DNA of 64,000 nt, from the NCBI GenBank assembly GCA_902781305.1, contig CACZIV010000007.1, forward strand, positions 95,293 through 159,292, read 5' to 3'. How positions within the stretch are numbered: the first letter of the stretch is position 1; the number at the start of each line of letters is the position of its first letter. A model generated the notes under the pieces. That model was not told the DNA's origin. It did not search any database and saw only the letters and a program-made list of their open reading frames with translations. Of the stretch, positions 14,371-23,621 are shown piece after piece. This stretch comes from Pseudoselenomonas ruminantium. Its GTDB lineage: Bacteria > Bacillota > Negativicutes > Selenomonadales > Selenomonadaceae. The position numbers and the translations under genes were made by a program.

Positions 14371-15477
14371 ATGTGCAGAATTGGTTCGATAAAAAGCAAG
14401 GTGCCTATTCAGCCCTCCAAGGCCCTTCATTTGATGCTGCCACAGCAGGAAGGCCATGATAATTCGGGCTTTGCCATGGTCATGCAGGACCTCTATGGCA
14501 TTTTCTCCAATTACAAGGATAGGCCCCTGCTTTCATTGGCTTGCACGCAGCGTGGTGCACAGTTGGTTGAGGACTATATGGATGCGCATAACTTTGTGCC
14601 GCTGGCTGAGTGGATTCCGGTTCCGGATAAGCGTCCGGGACTCGATATCAAGGCAATGCCCTACTATATCTTCCGCAATTATGACTATCCGGAAGAAGCT
14701 GGTCATATGAGTAAAGAGGAGAAGGAAAATCTCCTGCTCGATACGCGGCTGGCTCTGCGCAAAATTCTCACGGAGAACAATGCCGGCTTTGTGTATTCTT
14801 TCTGGCCGGATGTGCTGACCTTGAAGGAAATCGGCGACCCGGCAGATATTGCTACTTATTTCCATCTTTGGGATGACAATGGCTGTCTCGTGGCTAAATC
14901 CATCGTGGCGCAGTGCCGTCAGAATACGAACTATGATATTGTGCGCTATGCAGCGCATCCGTTCTTCCTGCAGGGCTATACGCTCTGCGCTAACGGCGAA
15001 AATACCTTCTATACGAAGAACAAGGAATTTCAGTCTTCCCTGCACCGTGGCTATATCGGCTTTGAATCCGATTCCCAGTGCTTCCTGAATACCCTGCACT
15101 ATGTGCACCATGAGCTCAAATGGCCGCTGACTTATTACAAGCATGTCATTACGCCGCTGCCCTTTGAAGAATGCGAGCAGCGTGAGGATAAGGATGTGCT
15201 GGTGGCCATTCGCCAGTCTTTGGCCAACTTGGAAATCAACGGGCCGAATACGGTTATCGGCGTGCTGCCGGACTGCCGCATGATTACCTGCTGTGATTCC
15301 AAGAAGCTGCGCCCGGTAGTGGTGGGCCGTGATGAAAACATGGTGGCGATTTCTTCGGAGGTCTGTGGCATCAATGAAATCATGCCGAACCGTGACCAGT
15401 CGCAGGATATTTATCCCAATGAACGTGAGATTGTCGTGATTGACAATGACCTGGAGGTACAGAGATGGAAGCAGTAA
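14371..15477 (+). CDS. Glutamate synthase, glutamine amidotransferase subunit
   Basis: A 368-aa class-II glutamine amidotransferase (Ntn fold). After removal of Met1 the catalytic Cys2 of MCRIGS becomes the N-terminal nucleophile that hydrolyses glutamine. This corresponds to the N-terminal domain of large GltB, here a separate polypeptide, as in the archaeal-type glutamate synthases. Its last 13 bp overlap the next gene, and it opens a three-gene operon that together provides amidotransferase, FMN/Fe-S synthase, GXGXG and NAD(P)H-oxidising modules. The ribosome site AAAGGAG is well placed. A perfect consensus promoter lies 82 bp upstream. Confidence 0.93.
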   Translation: MCRIGSIKSKVPIQPSKALHLMLPQQEGHDNSGFAMVMQDLYGIFSNYKDRPLLSLACTQRGAQLVEDYMDAHNFVPLAEWIPVPDKRPGLDIKAMPYYIFRNYDYPEEAGHMSKEEKENLLLDTRLALRKILTENNAGFVYSFWPDVLTLKEIGDPADIATYFHLWDDNGCLVAKSIVAQCRQNTNYDIVRYAAHPFFLQGYTLCANGENTFYTKNKEFQSSLHRGYIGFESDSQCFLNTLHYVHHELKWPLTYYKHVITPLPFEECEQREDKDVLVAIRQSLANLEINGPNTVIGVLPDCRMITCCDSKKLRPVVVGRDENMVAISSEVCGINEIMPNRDQSQDIYPNEREIVVIDNDLEVQRWKQ

Positions 15478-17096
15478 AAACACAGGATATCGGCGTCAAT
15501 GACCTGCCGTGGAAAATCGAATATCACGCAGAACGCTGTACTATGTGCGGCAGCTGCGTGGCCGGCTGTTCCTTCAAGGCCATCAAGGTAGAGGTGCAGA
15601 AGCAGTCTCTCACTGTTTCGGAAGGCAGCCAGCCGGAACCGAAACATACGCATATCGCAAGACCCATCATCAAGCAGGTGGCCAGTCTCACGGATTTCTG
15701 CCGCGGCTGTGGCATGTGTGAAAAGATTTGCCCAAATAATGCTATCCGTCCGGTGCGCAATGCAGATACCCGCAAGACCCTGCTCTCGAAGGATAACGGC
15801 CCCATCAAGCGGGGCGGCCGTACCAACCTCAACGCTCAGCGCACGCTGGACAGCATTGTGGTGGGCCGTATCTCCCAGATGACTGACCCGTCTTTGGACG
15901 CTGCACGTCATACCTTTGACATTCGCGCTCCTTTTGGCCGGGTACTGCCCGCTAAAGACCTGCCCTTTGAAATCAAGGACGGCAAGCTGGTGCAGAAAGC
16001 GAAGACTCCACCCGTGGATTGGATTTATCCGCTGATTTTCTCCGATATGTCTATCGGCGCATTGTCTACCCGCGCATGGGAGGCCGTGGCGTTGGCTGTC
16101 GGCTATCTCAATGAGAAATGCGGTCTGCCGGTGCGCATGAGCTCTGGTGAAGGCGGTATGCCGGTTAAACTTTTGGAATCGGATTATCTCAAATACTTCA
16201 TTATCCAGATTGCTTCCGGTCATTTCGGCTGGAACCGTATCATCAAGGCGATGCCGCATATGGTCACGGACCCGGCGGGTATCCTGATTAAAATCGGGCA
16301 GGGGGCAAAACCTGGTGATGGCGGCCTTTTGCCCAGTGCGAAAGTTGCTGAACATGTACAAGCTATCCGTGGCGTACCGAAGGCAACCTTGGCTTCGCCG
16401 CCGAACCATCAGGGCTTGTACTCCATTGAAGAATCGGTACAGAAAATGCACCTGTCCATGAATGCGGCGTTTGGTTTCCGTGTGCCGGTTGGCATCAAGT
16501 GTGCGGCTTCGGCAACATCCGTATCGGTATACAACAACCTGCTGCGTGACCCCTATAAGATTTGCGGCGGTTTCTTTATTGATGGCATTCAGGGCGGTAC
16601 TGGTGCAGCCAATGAAGTTTCTCTCGACCATACGGGTCATCCGGTGGTATCGAAGATTCGTGACTGCTATTTGGCAGCTGTCAAACAGGGCCTGCAGGGG
16701 CAGATTCCCCTCTACGGCGGCGGCGGTATCGGCATGACCGGCAATGCGGCAGCTGATGCGTTTAAGCTCATGTGTCTTGGTGCCAACGGTGTATTCGTCG
16801 GTAAGGTACTCATTCAGCTTCTGGGCTGTGTCGGCAACGAGCAGGGCCGTTGCAACTCCTGTAATACAGGCAAATGCCCCATGGGCATCTGCACGCAGGA
16901 CCCGCGCCTCGTGAAGCGTCTGGACATCGACAAGGGCGCTCAGAAGATTGTGGACTATGTACTGGCCTTCGATTCCGAGCTCAAAAAGCTTATGGCGCCT
17001 ATCGGCAACAGTTCGCTGCCTATCGGCCGCAGCGATGCATTGGTATCCACGGACAAGGCCGTGGCCGATCAGCTCGGCATTCAGTATGTATGTTAA
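15465..17096 (+). CDS. Glutamate synthase, FMN/iron-sulphur synthase subunit
   Basis: A 543-aa protein with two N-terminal 4Fe-4S motifs (CTMCGSCVAGC and CRGCGMCEKICP, residues about 25-90) followed by the FMN-binding glutamate synthase barrel (about 130-530). Typical segments include MSSGEGGMPVK, SPPNHQGLYSIE, DGIQGGTGAANE, and the C-N-x-G cluster cysteines of CNSCNTGKCPMGIC. It reduces 2-iminoglutarate, formed from 2-oxoglutarate and ammonia, to glutamate. The extra ferredoxin domain at the N-terminus is typical of archaeal-type GltB. Translation is coupled to the amidotransferase gene (overlap 13 bp), and the third subunit follows after 15 bp. Confidence 0.93.
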   Translation: MEAVKTQDIGVNDLPWKIEYHAERCTMCGSCVAGCSFKAIKVEVQKQSLTVSEGSQPEPKHTHIARPIIKQVASLTDFCRGCGMCEKICPNNAIRPVRNADTRKTLLSKDNGPIKRGGRTNLNAQRTLDSIVVGRISQMTDPSLDAARHTFDIRAPFGRVLPAKDLPFEIKDGKLVQKAKTPPVDWIYPLIFSDMSIGALSTRAWEAVALAVGYLNEKCGLPVRMSSGEGGMPVKLLESDYLKYFIIQIASGHFGWNRIIKAMPHMVTDPAGILIKIGQGAKPGDGGLLPSAKVAEHVQAIRGVPKATLASPPNHQGLYSIEESVQKMHLSMNAAFGFRVPVGIKCAASATSVSVYNNLLRDPYKICGGFFIDGIQGGTGAANEVSLDHTGHPVVSKIRDCYLAAVKQGLQGQIPLYGGGGIGMTGNAAADAFKLMCLGANGVFVGKVLIQLLGCVGNEQGRCNSCNTGKCPMGICTQDPRLVKRLDIDKGAQKIVDYVLAFDSELKKLMAPIGNSSLPIGRSDALVSTDKAVADQLGIQYVC

Positions 17097-17111
17097 TAGG
17101 GGGATAGCGTA

Positions 17112-19454
17112 ATGTTCAAGATTAATACCATGAAGGGACATGACCGTATGTCCACCCAGGACCTGCTGCTGGCTATTGAAGAGGCCGTACGGCAGGGCGA
17201 AACGGAATTTGAAGTGGCGGCTTCCGGCCAGCACGATATTGGCGGCCCGCTGTGGCATCCGGAAGGCAAGACGCTGCATTTCCATATTACCAATGCCGGT
17301 CAGCGTGCAGGCTCCATGTGTCTGCCGGGCACGGAAATCGTGGTGGAGGGGGCAACCTCTGCTGATGTTGGCTGGCTTAACGCCGGCGGTATCATCACCG
17401 TCAAGGGCGATGCCGGTGATACGGCCGGCCATTGCTCCTCCGGCGGTAAAATCTTTATCGGCGGCCGCAGTGGTACCCGTACCGGCTCACTCATGAAGCA
17501 TGACCCGCTCTACGAGGAACCAGAACTCTGGATTCTCAAGAACACAGGTTCCTTCTCCTTTGAATTTATGGGCGGCGGCCGTGCCGTGGTCTGCGGCTAT
17601 GACAGTGCAGAATTTTCCTCTGTACTCGGTGAACGCGCCTGTGTCGGCATGGTCGGCGGTGTCGTCTATGTTCGCGGCAATGTCGATGATTTCCCGGCGG
17701 ATATCAAATGCCTGCCCTTAGATGATGAGGATATTGCCTTCCTGCAGGGCGGTATGGACGACTTCCTGAGCCATATCGAACGCAGTGAGCTGAAAGGCGA
17801 ACTCACCAACTGGCAGGAATGGCAGAAGCTCACGCCGCTGACCTTTGCAGAAAAGGCAGCCAAGGGCAACAACAAGCCGTCCATGCAGGCTTTCCGCCTG
17901 AATGAATGGGTTAAGGGCGGTATCTTCTCCGATGTTGCCCATGATGATTTTGCGGTACATAACACGCTGTCGACAGGGCTTTACCGTCTGCGTGTACCGA
18001 GCTGGGATAATGCCAAATTTGCGGCACCCTGCGAATTCAACTGCCCGACTGGGATTCCGACCCAGCGCCGTTTTGATCTGATTCGTCAGGGCAAACTCGA
18101 TGAAGCCTTCCAGCTGGAACTTGAGTATACGCCGTTCCCCGGCTCGGTCTGTGGTTCCGTATGTCCGAATCCCTGTATGGATGGCTGTACCCGCGGCGGT
18201 ATTGATGAGCCGATTCAGATTGGCGCCTTGGGCTATCGCTCGGCCTTCCTGCCGGTGGCAAAGCCCTCCGTACAGACGGGCAAGAAAATCGCCGTTATCG
18301 GCGGCGGTGTAGCAGGCTTGTCTGCCGCTTGGCAGCTGGCGCGCAAAGGTCATAGCGTAACGGTCTATGATGAAGCGGAGCATATCGGCGGTAAGCTGGA
18401 ACAGGTTATCCCGCGCGGCCGTCTGTCCCATGAACTATTGGAAGCCGAACTCAAACGCATTGAAAGCGTGGGCGTAAAATTCGTTTCCAATTATAAAGTC
18501 GATAAAGAAAAATTTGCCCAGCTGCGCGGTGAACACGATGCTGTCGTGGTGGCAACGGGCGGCACCAAATCCCGCTTCTTCCCGTGGGAAGGGGCAGAAC
18601 GGCTGACCATGGGCCTTGAATACCTCAAGGCTATTAACCGTGGCGAGCATCCGCAGACGGGCAAGCATGTTGTCGTTATCGGTGCCGGTAACTCCGGTAT
18701 GGATACCTGCCGTGGCGCTTACGAAATGGGCGCAGAAACAGTAGTAGCGGTGGACGTACAGAAACCGGCAGCCTTTAAAGAGGAAATCGACTATGTGGAA
18801 GGTTTGGGCGGCAAGCTCGTCTGGCCGTTCTTCACCAATAAGATTACGGCTGAAGGCGTCTATGCCAATGACGGTACCTTCATTCCCGCCGACCAGGTTA
18901 TTGTGTCCATCGGTGAGGAGCCGGTACTCGACTTCCTGCCCGAAGACGAAGGCATTGAATTCTTCCGCAAGAGCTGGCTGGTGCCGAAGGCTGACCAGTC
19001 CATCGCAGAAGGGGTCTTTACGGCTGGCGATACCATCAAGCCGGGCAGACTTACGGACGCCATCGGCAGCGGCCGTAAAGCGGCTTACTACGTTGACCAG
19101 TATGTGATGGGACAGGAGGTTAAGCCTTTTCCGCAGAAACAGCAGATTCCGGCGGGGAGACTCTCAAAGGCTTACTTTGACAAATGCCATCACTGCCTGC
19201 TTGGCGACCCAGTGGACGACCATGCACGCTGCGTCAGCTGCGGTACCTGCCGTGACTGTAAAATGTGTCTGGAATCCTGCCCGGAAAAAGCCATCACCCG
19301 CATCGAAAAAGCGGATGGCAGCTGGGAATACGTATCCGACCCCGATAAGTGCATCGGCTGCGGTATCTGCGCCGGTGTCTGCCCCTGCGGTGTTTGGAGC
19401 ATTGAGGATAATCCGGAACCGATTAAGATGTATTCGACCGGTGCAAAAGCCTAA
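17112..19454 (+). CDS. Glutamate synthase, GXGXG domain fused to NAD(P)H-oxidising GltD-like subunit
   Basis: A 780-aa fusion. Residues 1-250 are the GXGXG beta-helix that in large GltB is the C-terminal domain (repeats such as GWLNAGGIITVKGDAGDTAG and FIGGRSG). Residues 300-370 are the GltD-type Fe-S domain (CEFNCPTGIP, CGSVCPNPCMDGC). Residues about 385-680 form the FAD/NAD(P)H Rossmann pair (IAVIGGGVAGLSAAWQLA; VVIGAGNSGMDTCRGA). The tail is a ferredoxin with CVSCGTCRDCKMCLESCP and CIGCGICAGVCPCG. It feeds electrons from NAD(P)H to the FMN subunit. The fusion joins parts of GltB and GltD in one chain. ATG 17112 follows AGGGGGAT; ATG 17148 is a weaker internal alternative. Confidence 0.92.
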   Translation: MFKINTMKGHDRMSTQDLLLAIEEAVRQGETEFEVAASGQHDIGGPLWHPEGKTLHFHITNAGQRAGSMCLPGTEIVVEGATSADVGWLNAGGIITVKGDAGDTAGHCSSGGKIFIGGRSGTRTGSLMKHDPLYEEPELWILKNTGSFSFEFMGGGRAVVCGYDSAEFSSVLGERACVGMVGGVVYVRGNVDDFPADIKCLPLDDEDIAFLQGGMDDFLSHIERSELKGELTNWQEWQKLTPLTFAEKAAKGNNKPSMQAFRLNEWVKGGIFSDVAHDDFAVHNTLSTGLYRLRVPSWDNAKFAAPCEFNCPTGIPTQRRFDLIRQGKLDEAFQLELEYTPFPGSVCGSVCPNPCMDGCTRGGIDEPIQIGALGYRSAFLPVAKPSVQTGKKIAVIGGGVAGLSAAWQLARKGHSVTVYDEAEHIGGKLEQVIPRGRLSHELLEAELKRIESVGVKFVSNYKVDKEKFAQLRGEHDAVVVATGGTKSRFFPWEGAERLTMGLEYLKAINRGEHPQTGKHVVVIGAGNSGMDTCRGAYEMGAETVVAVDVQKPAAFKEEIDYVEGLGGKLVWPFFTNKITAEGVYANDGTFIPADQVIVSIGEEPVLDFLPEDEGIEFFRKSWLVPKADQSIAEGVFTAGDTIKPGRLTDAIGSGRKAAYYVDQYVMGQEVKPFPQKQQIPAGRLSKAYFDKCHHCLLGDPVDDHARCVSCGTCRDCKMCLESCPEKAITRIEKADGSWEYVSDPDKCIGCGICAGVCPCGVWSIEDNPEPIKMYSTGAKA

Positions 19455-19464
19455 AATAAGATAT

Positions 19465-19480
19465 TGTTTCACGTGAAACA
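19465..19480. promoter_or_regulatory. parS site 2 (perfect)
   Basis: TGTTTCACGTGAAACA in the 73-bp gap between the convergent glutamate synthase operon and the NlpC/P60 gene, abutting a terminator. Confidence 0.95.
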
Positions 19481-19481
19481 A

Positions 19482-19514
19482 AAAGAGGATTGCTCATGGT
19501 GAGCAATCCTCTTT
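19482..19514. terminator. Bidirectional hairpin between convergent genes
   Basis: A perfect 15-bp stem AAAGAGGATTGCTCA / TGAGCAATCCTCTTT (19482-19496 with 19500-19514). The T tail is short on both strands, but the placement between converging genes fits termination. Confidence 0.7.
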
Positions 19515-19527
19515 GCTTTAGATAGGT

Positions 19528-20883
19528 TTATTTGGCACAAAAGCCTGCGCTGGTCAGGCCGTCAATGGTTTTTATTGCCTTGCCGTTTTGGAACTGCAAA
19601 TCCGATACGAGAATTTTGCGGATATAGTGTTTCTGTTTCTGGCCTTTATCAAAGGTGAAGTAGCTGCTGGCCGAATGGATGACGAGGGGATTTCCTTTCG
19701 CATCCTGACCTAAGTACATCATCACATGACCAGGCTTGAACAGGAGTGCGCCGATAGGTGCTTCTTTTACCTTGGCAAAGCGCTGGGCCGTATTAAGCCC
19801 TTCGAATTTTAGGCTCTGGGGCATGGCCAACTCCTGCTGGTCGGCGTCGCGCGGAAGTTCAAGGCCCATGCTGCGGTAGATATCGGCGACAAAGGAGGAA
19901 CAATCCACGCTGTCGTCCATACCGCCCCAGCCGTATTCGTCACCGAGGAATTTCATGCTCTGACGGATAAAGTTGTTTTGGGTGCAGGGGAGGAAACCTT
20001 TGTGGACGCTGTCATCATCGGTGATTTTTACCGTTGCTTCGCTCAGGACCCCATTTACCTCTACGGGCACATAAGCCAGCCAGGTGTCATGGGCCTGCAG
20101 CTTATTCGAGGCCAGCGGGATAATGCTACCCATTTGGAATAGAACCGTCCAGGCGCCGCCTACGGAGACGACTTTTTTATTGGCCGTTACGACGAGAAAA
20201 TCCTTGGGCTTTACATAGCGCTGCCAATGCTGGCGGTCGGTGACGGCCAAAGCGCCCAGGCTTACCCAACCCGTATAATGGCGGGCCTGACAAAAGGCAA
20301 AGGCACCATCTTTACTCTTATGGAGGATAATCACGGGCTCTGCCGGGTCGAGTGCTGTGGCCTGCATGGAATCATAGTGGAGACAGGTCACATCATCAAA
20401 GTAATTATCGGCTGTGGGCAGGAGGCGCATATTTGTGCGTTCTGTGATTAAAGCGTATTGTCCAGTGATATTGCCGGTTAAGCCTTCAAGATTACAGTTA
20501 GCCTTTACCTGTTTGAAGTGTTCAGTTGGGACTGGCTTGCCATTGGCATCATAGGCCTCTCCGGGTGTTTCTTCACCACGGTAATCTTGTTGGGCAGCCA
20601 GTATCATTTCTTTTACATCTGCTGCAGATTTGTTGATGTTATAGGTGGCTAAATCCACCAAACTGGTACTTTTTTCCCGCATTGTGCGGTTGATGGTGCT
20701 GATTTCCTGCTGGGTGAGTAAGATTTTGTCCCCGTTGAAGGTGTGTTTAGTCCAATAAGCCGGTGTTGCACGTTGGTCAGTAATGGCAATGGTATCAGAG
20801 GCAAATGTGGGGGCTGGTAAAATAATCATTGTGCACAATCCCAGACAACAACAGCCCAAGGCTGTTAGGATTTTTTTCTTCAT
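19528..20883 (-). CDS. Secreted SH3/NlpC-P60 cell-wall hydrolase
   Basis: A 451-aa exported protein. The signal peptide (MKKKILTALGCCCLGLCTMI, cleavage near TFA-S, residue about 28) contains a Cys run but no clear lipobox. The middle (about 150-300) fits two SH3-like domains (TNMRLLPTADNYFDD; FCQARHYTGWVSLGALAV). The C-terminal NlpC/P60 domain (about 300-451) carries the catalytic Cys in DCSSFVADIYRSMG, the His in GHVMMYLG, and a third polar residue near IHSASSY. This is the layout of YkfC/YgiM-type gamma-D-glutamyl-diamino acid endopeptidases used in peptide recycling or wall turnover. ATG 20883 has AAGGAAG 7 bp upstream. Confidence 0.88.
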   Translation of the reverse strand: MKKKILTALGCCCLGLCTMIILPAPTFASDTIAITDQRATPAYWTKHTFNGDKILLTQQEISTINRTMREKSTSLVDLATYNINKSAADVKEMILAAQQDYRGEETPGEAYDANGKPVPTEHFKQVKANCNLEGLTGNITGQYALITERTNMRLLPTADNYFDDVTCLHYDSMQATALDPAEPVIILHKSKDGAFAFCQARHYTGWVSLGALAVTDRQHWQRYVKPKDFLVVTANKKVVSVGGAWTVLFQMGSIIPLASNKLQAHDTWLAYVPVEVNGVLSEATVKITDDDSVHKGFLPCTQNNFIRQSMKFLGDEYGWGGMDDSVDCSSFVADIYRSMGLELPRDADQQELAMPQSLKFEGLNTAQRFAKVKEAPIGALLFKPGHVMMYLGQDAKGNPLVIHSASSYFTFDKGQKQKHYIRKILVSDLQFQNGKAIKTIDGLTSAGFCAK

Positions 20884-20945
20884 AGCAAGACTTCCTTTCA
20901 ATTTTTCATGGACTTACCCTTTATATATTCGCCATAATGTTATTG

Positions 20946-22493
20946 TTATCCTACTGTGTTTGGTGTTTCACGTGAAACATTATGGTTATTCACTTTTCTG
21001 CTTATCCGTTTGCTGGCTGAATGTATGGAGTGGGTAGGACATACCAGACGGCAAAGGTGACAGCCAACACATTTTTTGCCATCAAGAATGGGCCGACGCT
21101 GTTCGTTTAAGCGAATGGCCTGATGCCCGCCATCGGCGCAGGATATAGCGCAGCGGCCACAGCCAAGGCAGGTAGTATAATCAAATTTAGGGAAAAGAAT
21201 AGTATCTCGTTCCAGTATATCGGTGGTATTGCTGATGGAGTCGAGAGCAAGCCCCGTGACTTCTTTTACGGAATTAAAGCCTTTTTCATGGAGATAGTAA
21301 TTAAGTCCTGTTTTCAAATCTTCAATTATACGGTAGCCATACTGCATGACTGCTGTAGTGACTTGCAGGGAGTTGGCGCCCAACAGTAAAAACTCCAACC
21401 CATCCTGCCAGGTTTCAATGCCGCCCATGCCGCTGATATGTAAGTTTTTCAGATGGGGATTTTTTGCCAGCTCCGCGATAAAGCGCAGGGCAATGGGCTT
21501 TACGGCATTGCCACTGTAGCCGCCGACAGCGGATTGTCCATGCACTGCAGGACTGGAAATATAGGTATGAGGATTGACGTTCATAATGCTCTTGATGGTG
21601 TTGATGGCGGCAATGCCGTCTGCACCTCCGCGCAGGGCAGCTTCGGCTGCCGGACTCATCGTGGCAACATTGGGAGTAAGTTTTGCCAGAACGGGAATGG
21701 TGGTGGATTTTTTGGCAGCTGCCGTGAACCGTTCGACGAGCTCGGGGAGTTGGCCAATATCCGAACCGAGCCCTTCCTGCATCATGTTCGGACAGGAAAA
21801 ATTTAGTTCGATGGCATCGGCGCCATTCTCTTGACAGGTATGGGCAAGGTCTTCCCATTCGGCTTCATTTTGCCCCATGATGGAGGCTAGAATAAATTTG
21901 ATGGGATAGTCTTTTTTGAGGTGGCGGAATATCGCCATGTTTTCCGGTACGCTGTGGTCAGAGAGCTGCTCGATATTCTTAAAGCCGATAATGCTGCCAT
22001 CTGACCCTTTTATAGCAGAGAAGCGGGGAGAGGCTTCGTGAATGGGGAAGTTGCAAATGGTCTTAAAAGCAGCGCCTGCCCAGCCTGCTGCAAACGCACG
22101 GGCGCACATATCGTAGGTGCTGGCCACAACGGATGAAGAAAGTAAAAACGGATTTTCCAGCGGGATGCCGCAGAGGTCTGTATGTAATTTGCTTTCATCA
22201 GTGGGCAGGGAAATTTTCAGGCAGGGAGCAATCTCCTTTTTTAGACGCATAATGAGATTTTTTATGGGTACCGCATGGGGGCGGAGACAAGCAGATTCAC
22301 AGGGGGCATCACAGCTAGTACAGGGAAGCTCTGCAGGGAGACGGGCTGCTGAGGTATCTTCATTGGCAAAATAAAGACTGCGCAAAATACGCGCCGGCTC
22401 TATATTATGTGGACAGGCGTTGTCACATACAGGATTCGCGCAGAGCATGCAGTTTTGCATATCGCTGCGTTGGATGATGTTTTTTGCTTTCAT
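20946..22493 (-). CDS. PreA-like dihydropyrimidine dehydrogenase subunit with extra N-terminal Fe-S domain
   Basis: A 515-aa flavo-iron-sulphur oxidoreductase. Residues 10-85 carry eight cysteines (CMLCANPVCDNACP, CTSCDAPCESAC), as in the N-terminal cluster domain of PreT/GltD. Residues about 100-405 form the FMN barrel of the dihydroorotate/dihydropyrimidine dehydrogenase class (LNFSCPN with the catalytic Cys, LAKLTPN, ISGMGGIETW). Residues 435-490 hold two 4Fe-4S motifs (CLGCGRCAISC, CVGCHLCRLVCP). This matches PreA, which reduces uracil or thymine, plus a fused PreT-like cluster domain; no FAD/NAD(P)H partner gene is nearby. parS site 3 lies inside the last codons. Substrate uncertain. Confidence 0.8.
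   Translation of the reverse strand: MKAKNIIQRSDMQNCMLCANPVCDNACPHNIEPARILRSLYFANEDTSAARLPAELPCTSCDAPCESACLRPHAVPIKNLIMRLKKEIAPCLKISLPTDESKLHTDLCGIPLENPFLLSSSVVASTYDMCARAFAAGWAGAAFKTICNFPIHEASPRFSAIKGSDGSIIGFKNIEQLSDHSVPENMAIFRHLKKDYPIKFILASIMGQNEAEWEDLAHTCQENGADAIELNFSCPNMMQEGLGSDIGQLPELVERFTAAAKKSTTIPVLAKLTPNVATMSPAAEAALRGGADGIAAINTIKSIMNVNPHTYISSPAVHGQSAVGGYSGNAVKPIALRFIAELAKNPHLKNLHISGMGGIETWQDGLEFLLLGANSLQVTTAVMQYGYRIIEDLKTGLNYYLHEKGFNSVKEVTGLALDSISNTTDILERDTILFPKFDYTTCLGCGRCAISCADGGHQAIRLNEQRRPILDGKKCVGCHLCRLVCPTHSIHSASKRISRKVNNHNVSRETPNTVG
20964..20979. promoter_or_regulatory. parS site 3 (perfect), inside the PreA-like gene
   Basis: TGTTTCACGTGAAACA lies within the final codons of the PreA-like gene, where it encodes part of NVSRETP, a tail past the conserved Fe-S domain. 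Confidence 0.95.
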
Positions 22494-22647
22494 GGCCTAT
22501 ACCTCTCGATAATTGACGGTTATTATTGTTTCTGTGCATCAAAAATTACAGCCCCTAAGCTATAGTTAATGAATACGATTATGCTTGGATTATTCGCTGT
22601 CCGTTGTTTAAAATCCTTGTGGAGAAGTTTTCTTTTGCTTATAGCAT

Positions 22648-23604
22648 TTATTGTTGCACGTGAAACATCATGGATTGGTCAAATTGGGCGACATTGTCCC
22701 AAAAGGCTTGAATGGTTTTGGGATGGTAAACGCTGCGCGGGATAGCGATAAATATTTCTCGCTGCATCAGGGCATGATTCAGCAGGTAGTAACGCAGATG
22801 GTCATTGGGCGCTGCCATACGGATAAGCGTATCGGTGAGAAAGGTGGCGCCTAAGCCCGTTGCTGCCATATGATAGGCTGTCATCAACTGATTGAGGTAT
22901 AGGCGTACCTGCGGTGTAATGCCAGCTTCGCGGAATAACGCCATCGTTCGGCGATACATGTCATTGCCCTTGCCCAGCAGCAGGAAGGGGAGTTCACGAA
23001 ATTGCTGCAAATCTACAGCATCACCGCGCTGTTGTAAATGTTTTCCGGCAATGATTTCCTGGCGGGAAAATGATTTTAGGTTGGCAGGAGCATAGTCTTG
23101 TGGCACAGCCAGCATAATACGGTCGGTGAAAAAAGTCAGGGATTCAAATTCTTTGATGTTGCATTCGCCGCTGTCGATGACGATATCGATACTGCCTTGC
23201 TTTAAGCCGGCGAATAACTCTGCACTACTGGATTCAATCACAGAAATATTGATGTTGGGGTGCTGCTCATTGAAGCTTTTGATTAAACGCGGCAAAAAGC
23301 ATGCTGTTACGAAATTCGTCCCGCCGATAACCAGACTGCCGCTTTCCAGTTCAGCCAAATCCGTGATATAGCGGTGCAGGTTTTTCTGTATTTGAAATAT
23401 CTTTTCGGCGGCTTCAATATAGGCTTGTCCTGCATCGGTGAGCCGCAGGGGAGAATGGGAGCGGTCGAAAATGGGCAGCCCGAGTTCGCCTTCTATTTTT
23501 TTTACAGCAGCCGATAAAGCTGGCTGTGTCATATAGAGTTTTTTGGCGGCCGCAGAAAAACTCTTTTCTTCATAGACGGTATAAACATACTCCATACCGT
23601 TCAT
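22648..23604 (-). CDS. LysR-family regulator
   Basis: A 318-aa LysR-type regulator. The N-terminal winged helix-turn-helix is FSAAAKKLYMTQPALSAAVKKIE; the effector domain starts near residue 90 (GSLVIGGTNFVTACFLPRLI). ATG 23604 is placed 8 bp behind AAGGAG; the TTG at 23622 lacks a ribosome site. It is divergent from the Asp/Glu racemase gene, with an AT-rich inverted repeat between them, so it probably controls that gene and perhaps the PreA-like gene downstream on its own strand. The effector is unknown. parS site 4 overlaps its last codons (FHVQQ end). Confidence 0.9.
   Translation of the reverse strand: MNGMEYVYTVYEEKSFSAAAKKLYMTQPALSAAVKKIEGELGLPIFDRSHSPLRLTDAGQAYIEAAEKIFQIQKNLHRYITDLAELESGSLVIGGTNFVTACFLPRLIKSFNEQHPNINISVIESSSAELFAGLKQGSIDIVIDSGECNIKEFESLTFFTDRIMLAVPQDYAPANLKSFSRQEIIAGKHLQQRGDAVDLQQFRELPFLLLGKGNDMYRRTMALFREAGITPQVRLYLNQLMTAYHMAATGLGATFLTDTLIRMAAPNDHLRYYLLNHALMQREIFIAIPRSVYHPKTIQAFWDNVAQFDQSMMFHVQQ
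22652..22667. promoter_or_regulatory. parS site 4 (one-base variant)
   Basis: TGTTGCACGTGAAACA differs from the perfect palindrome at one position. The same 16-mer recurs at sites 5 and 6. It overlaps the 3' end of the LysR gene. Confidence 0.85.
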
Positions 23605-23621
23605 ATGAATCACTCCTTGCA

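Noticed and set aside
15411-17432. 673-residue minus-strand ORF opposite the glutamate synthase genes
   Set aside because: It is antisense to the well-supported FMN/Fe-S subunit gene, low in recognisable motifs, and explained by codon bias of the real gene.
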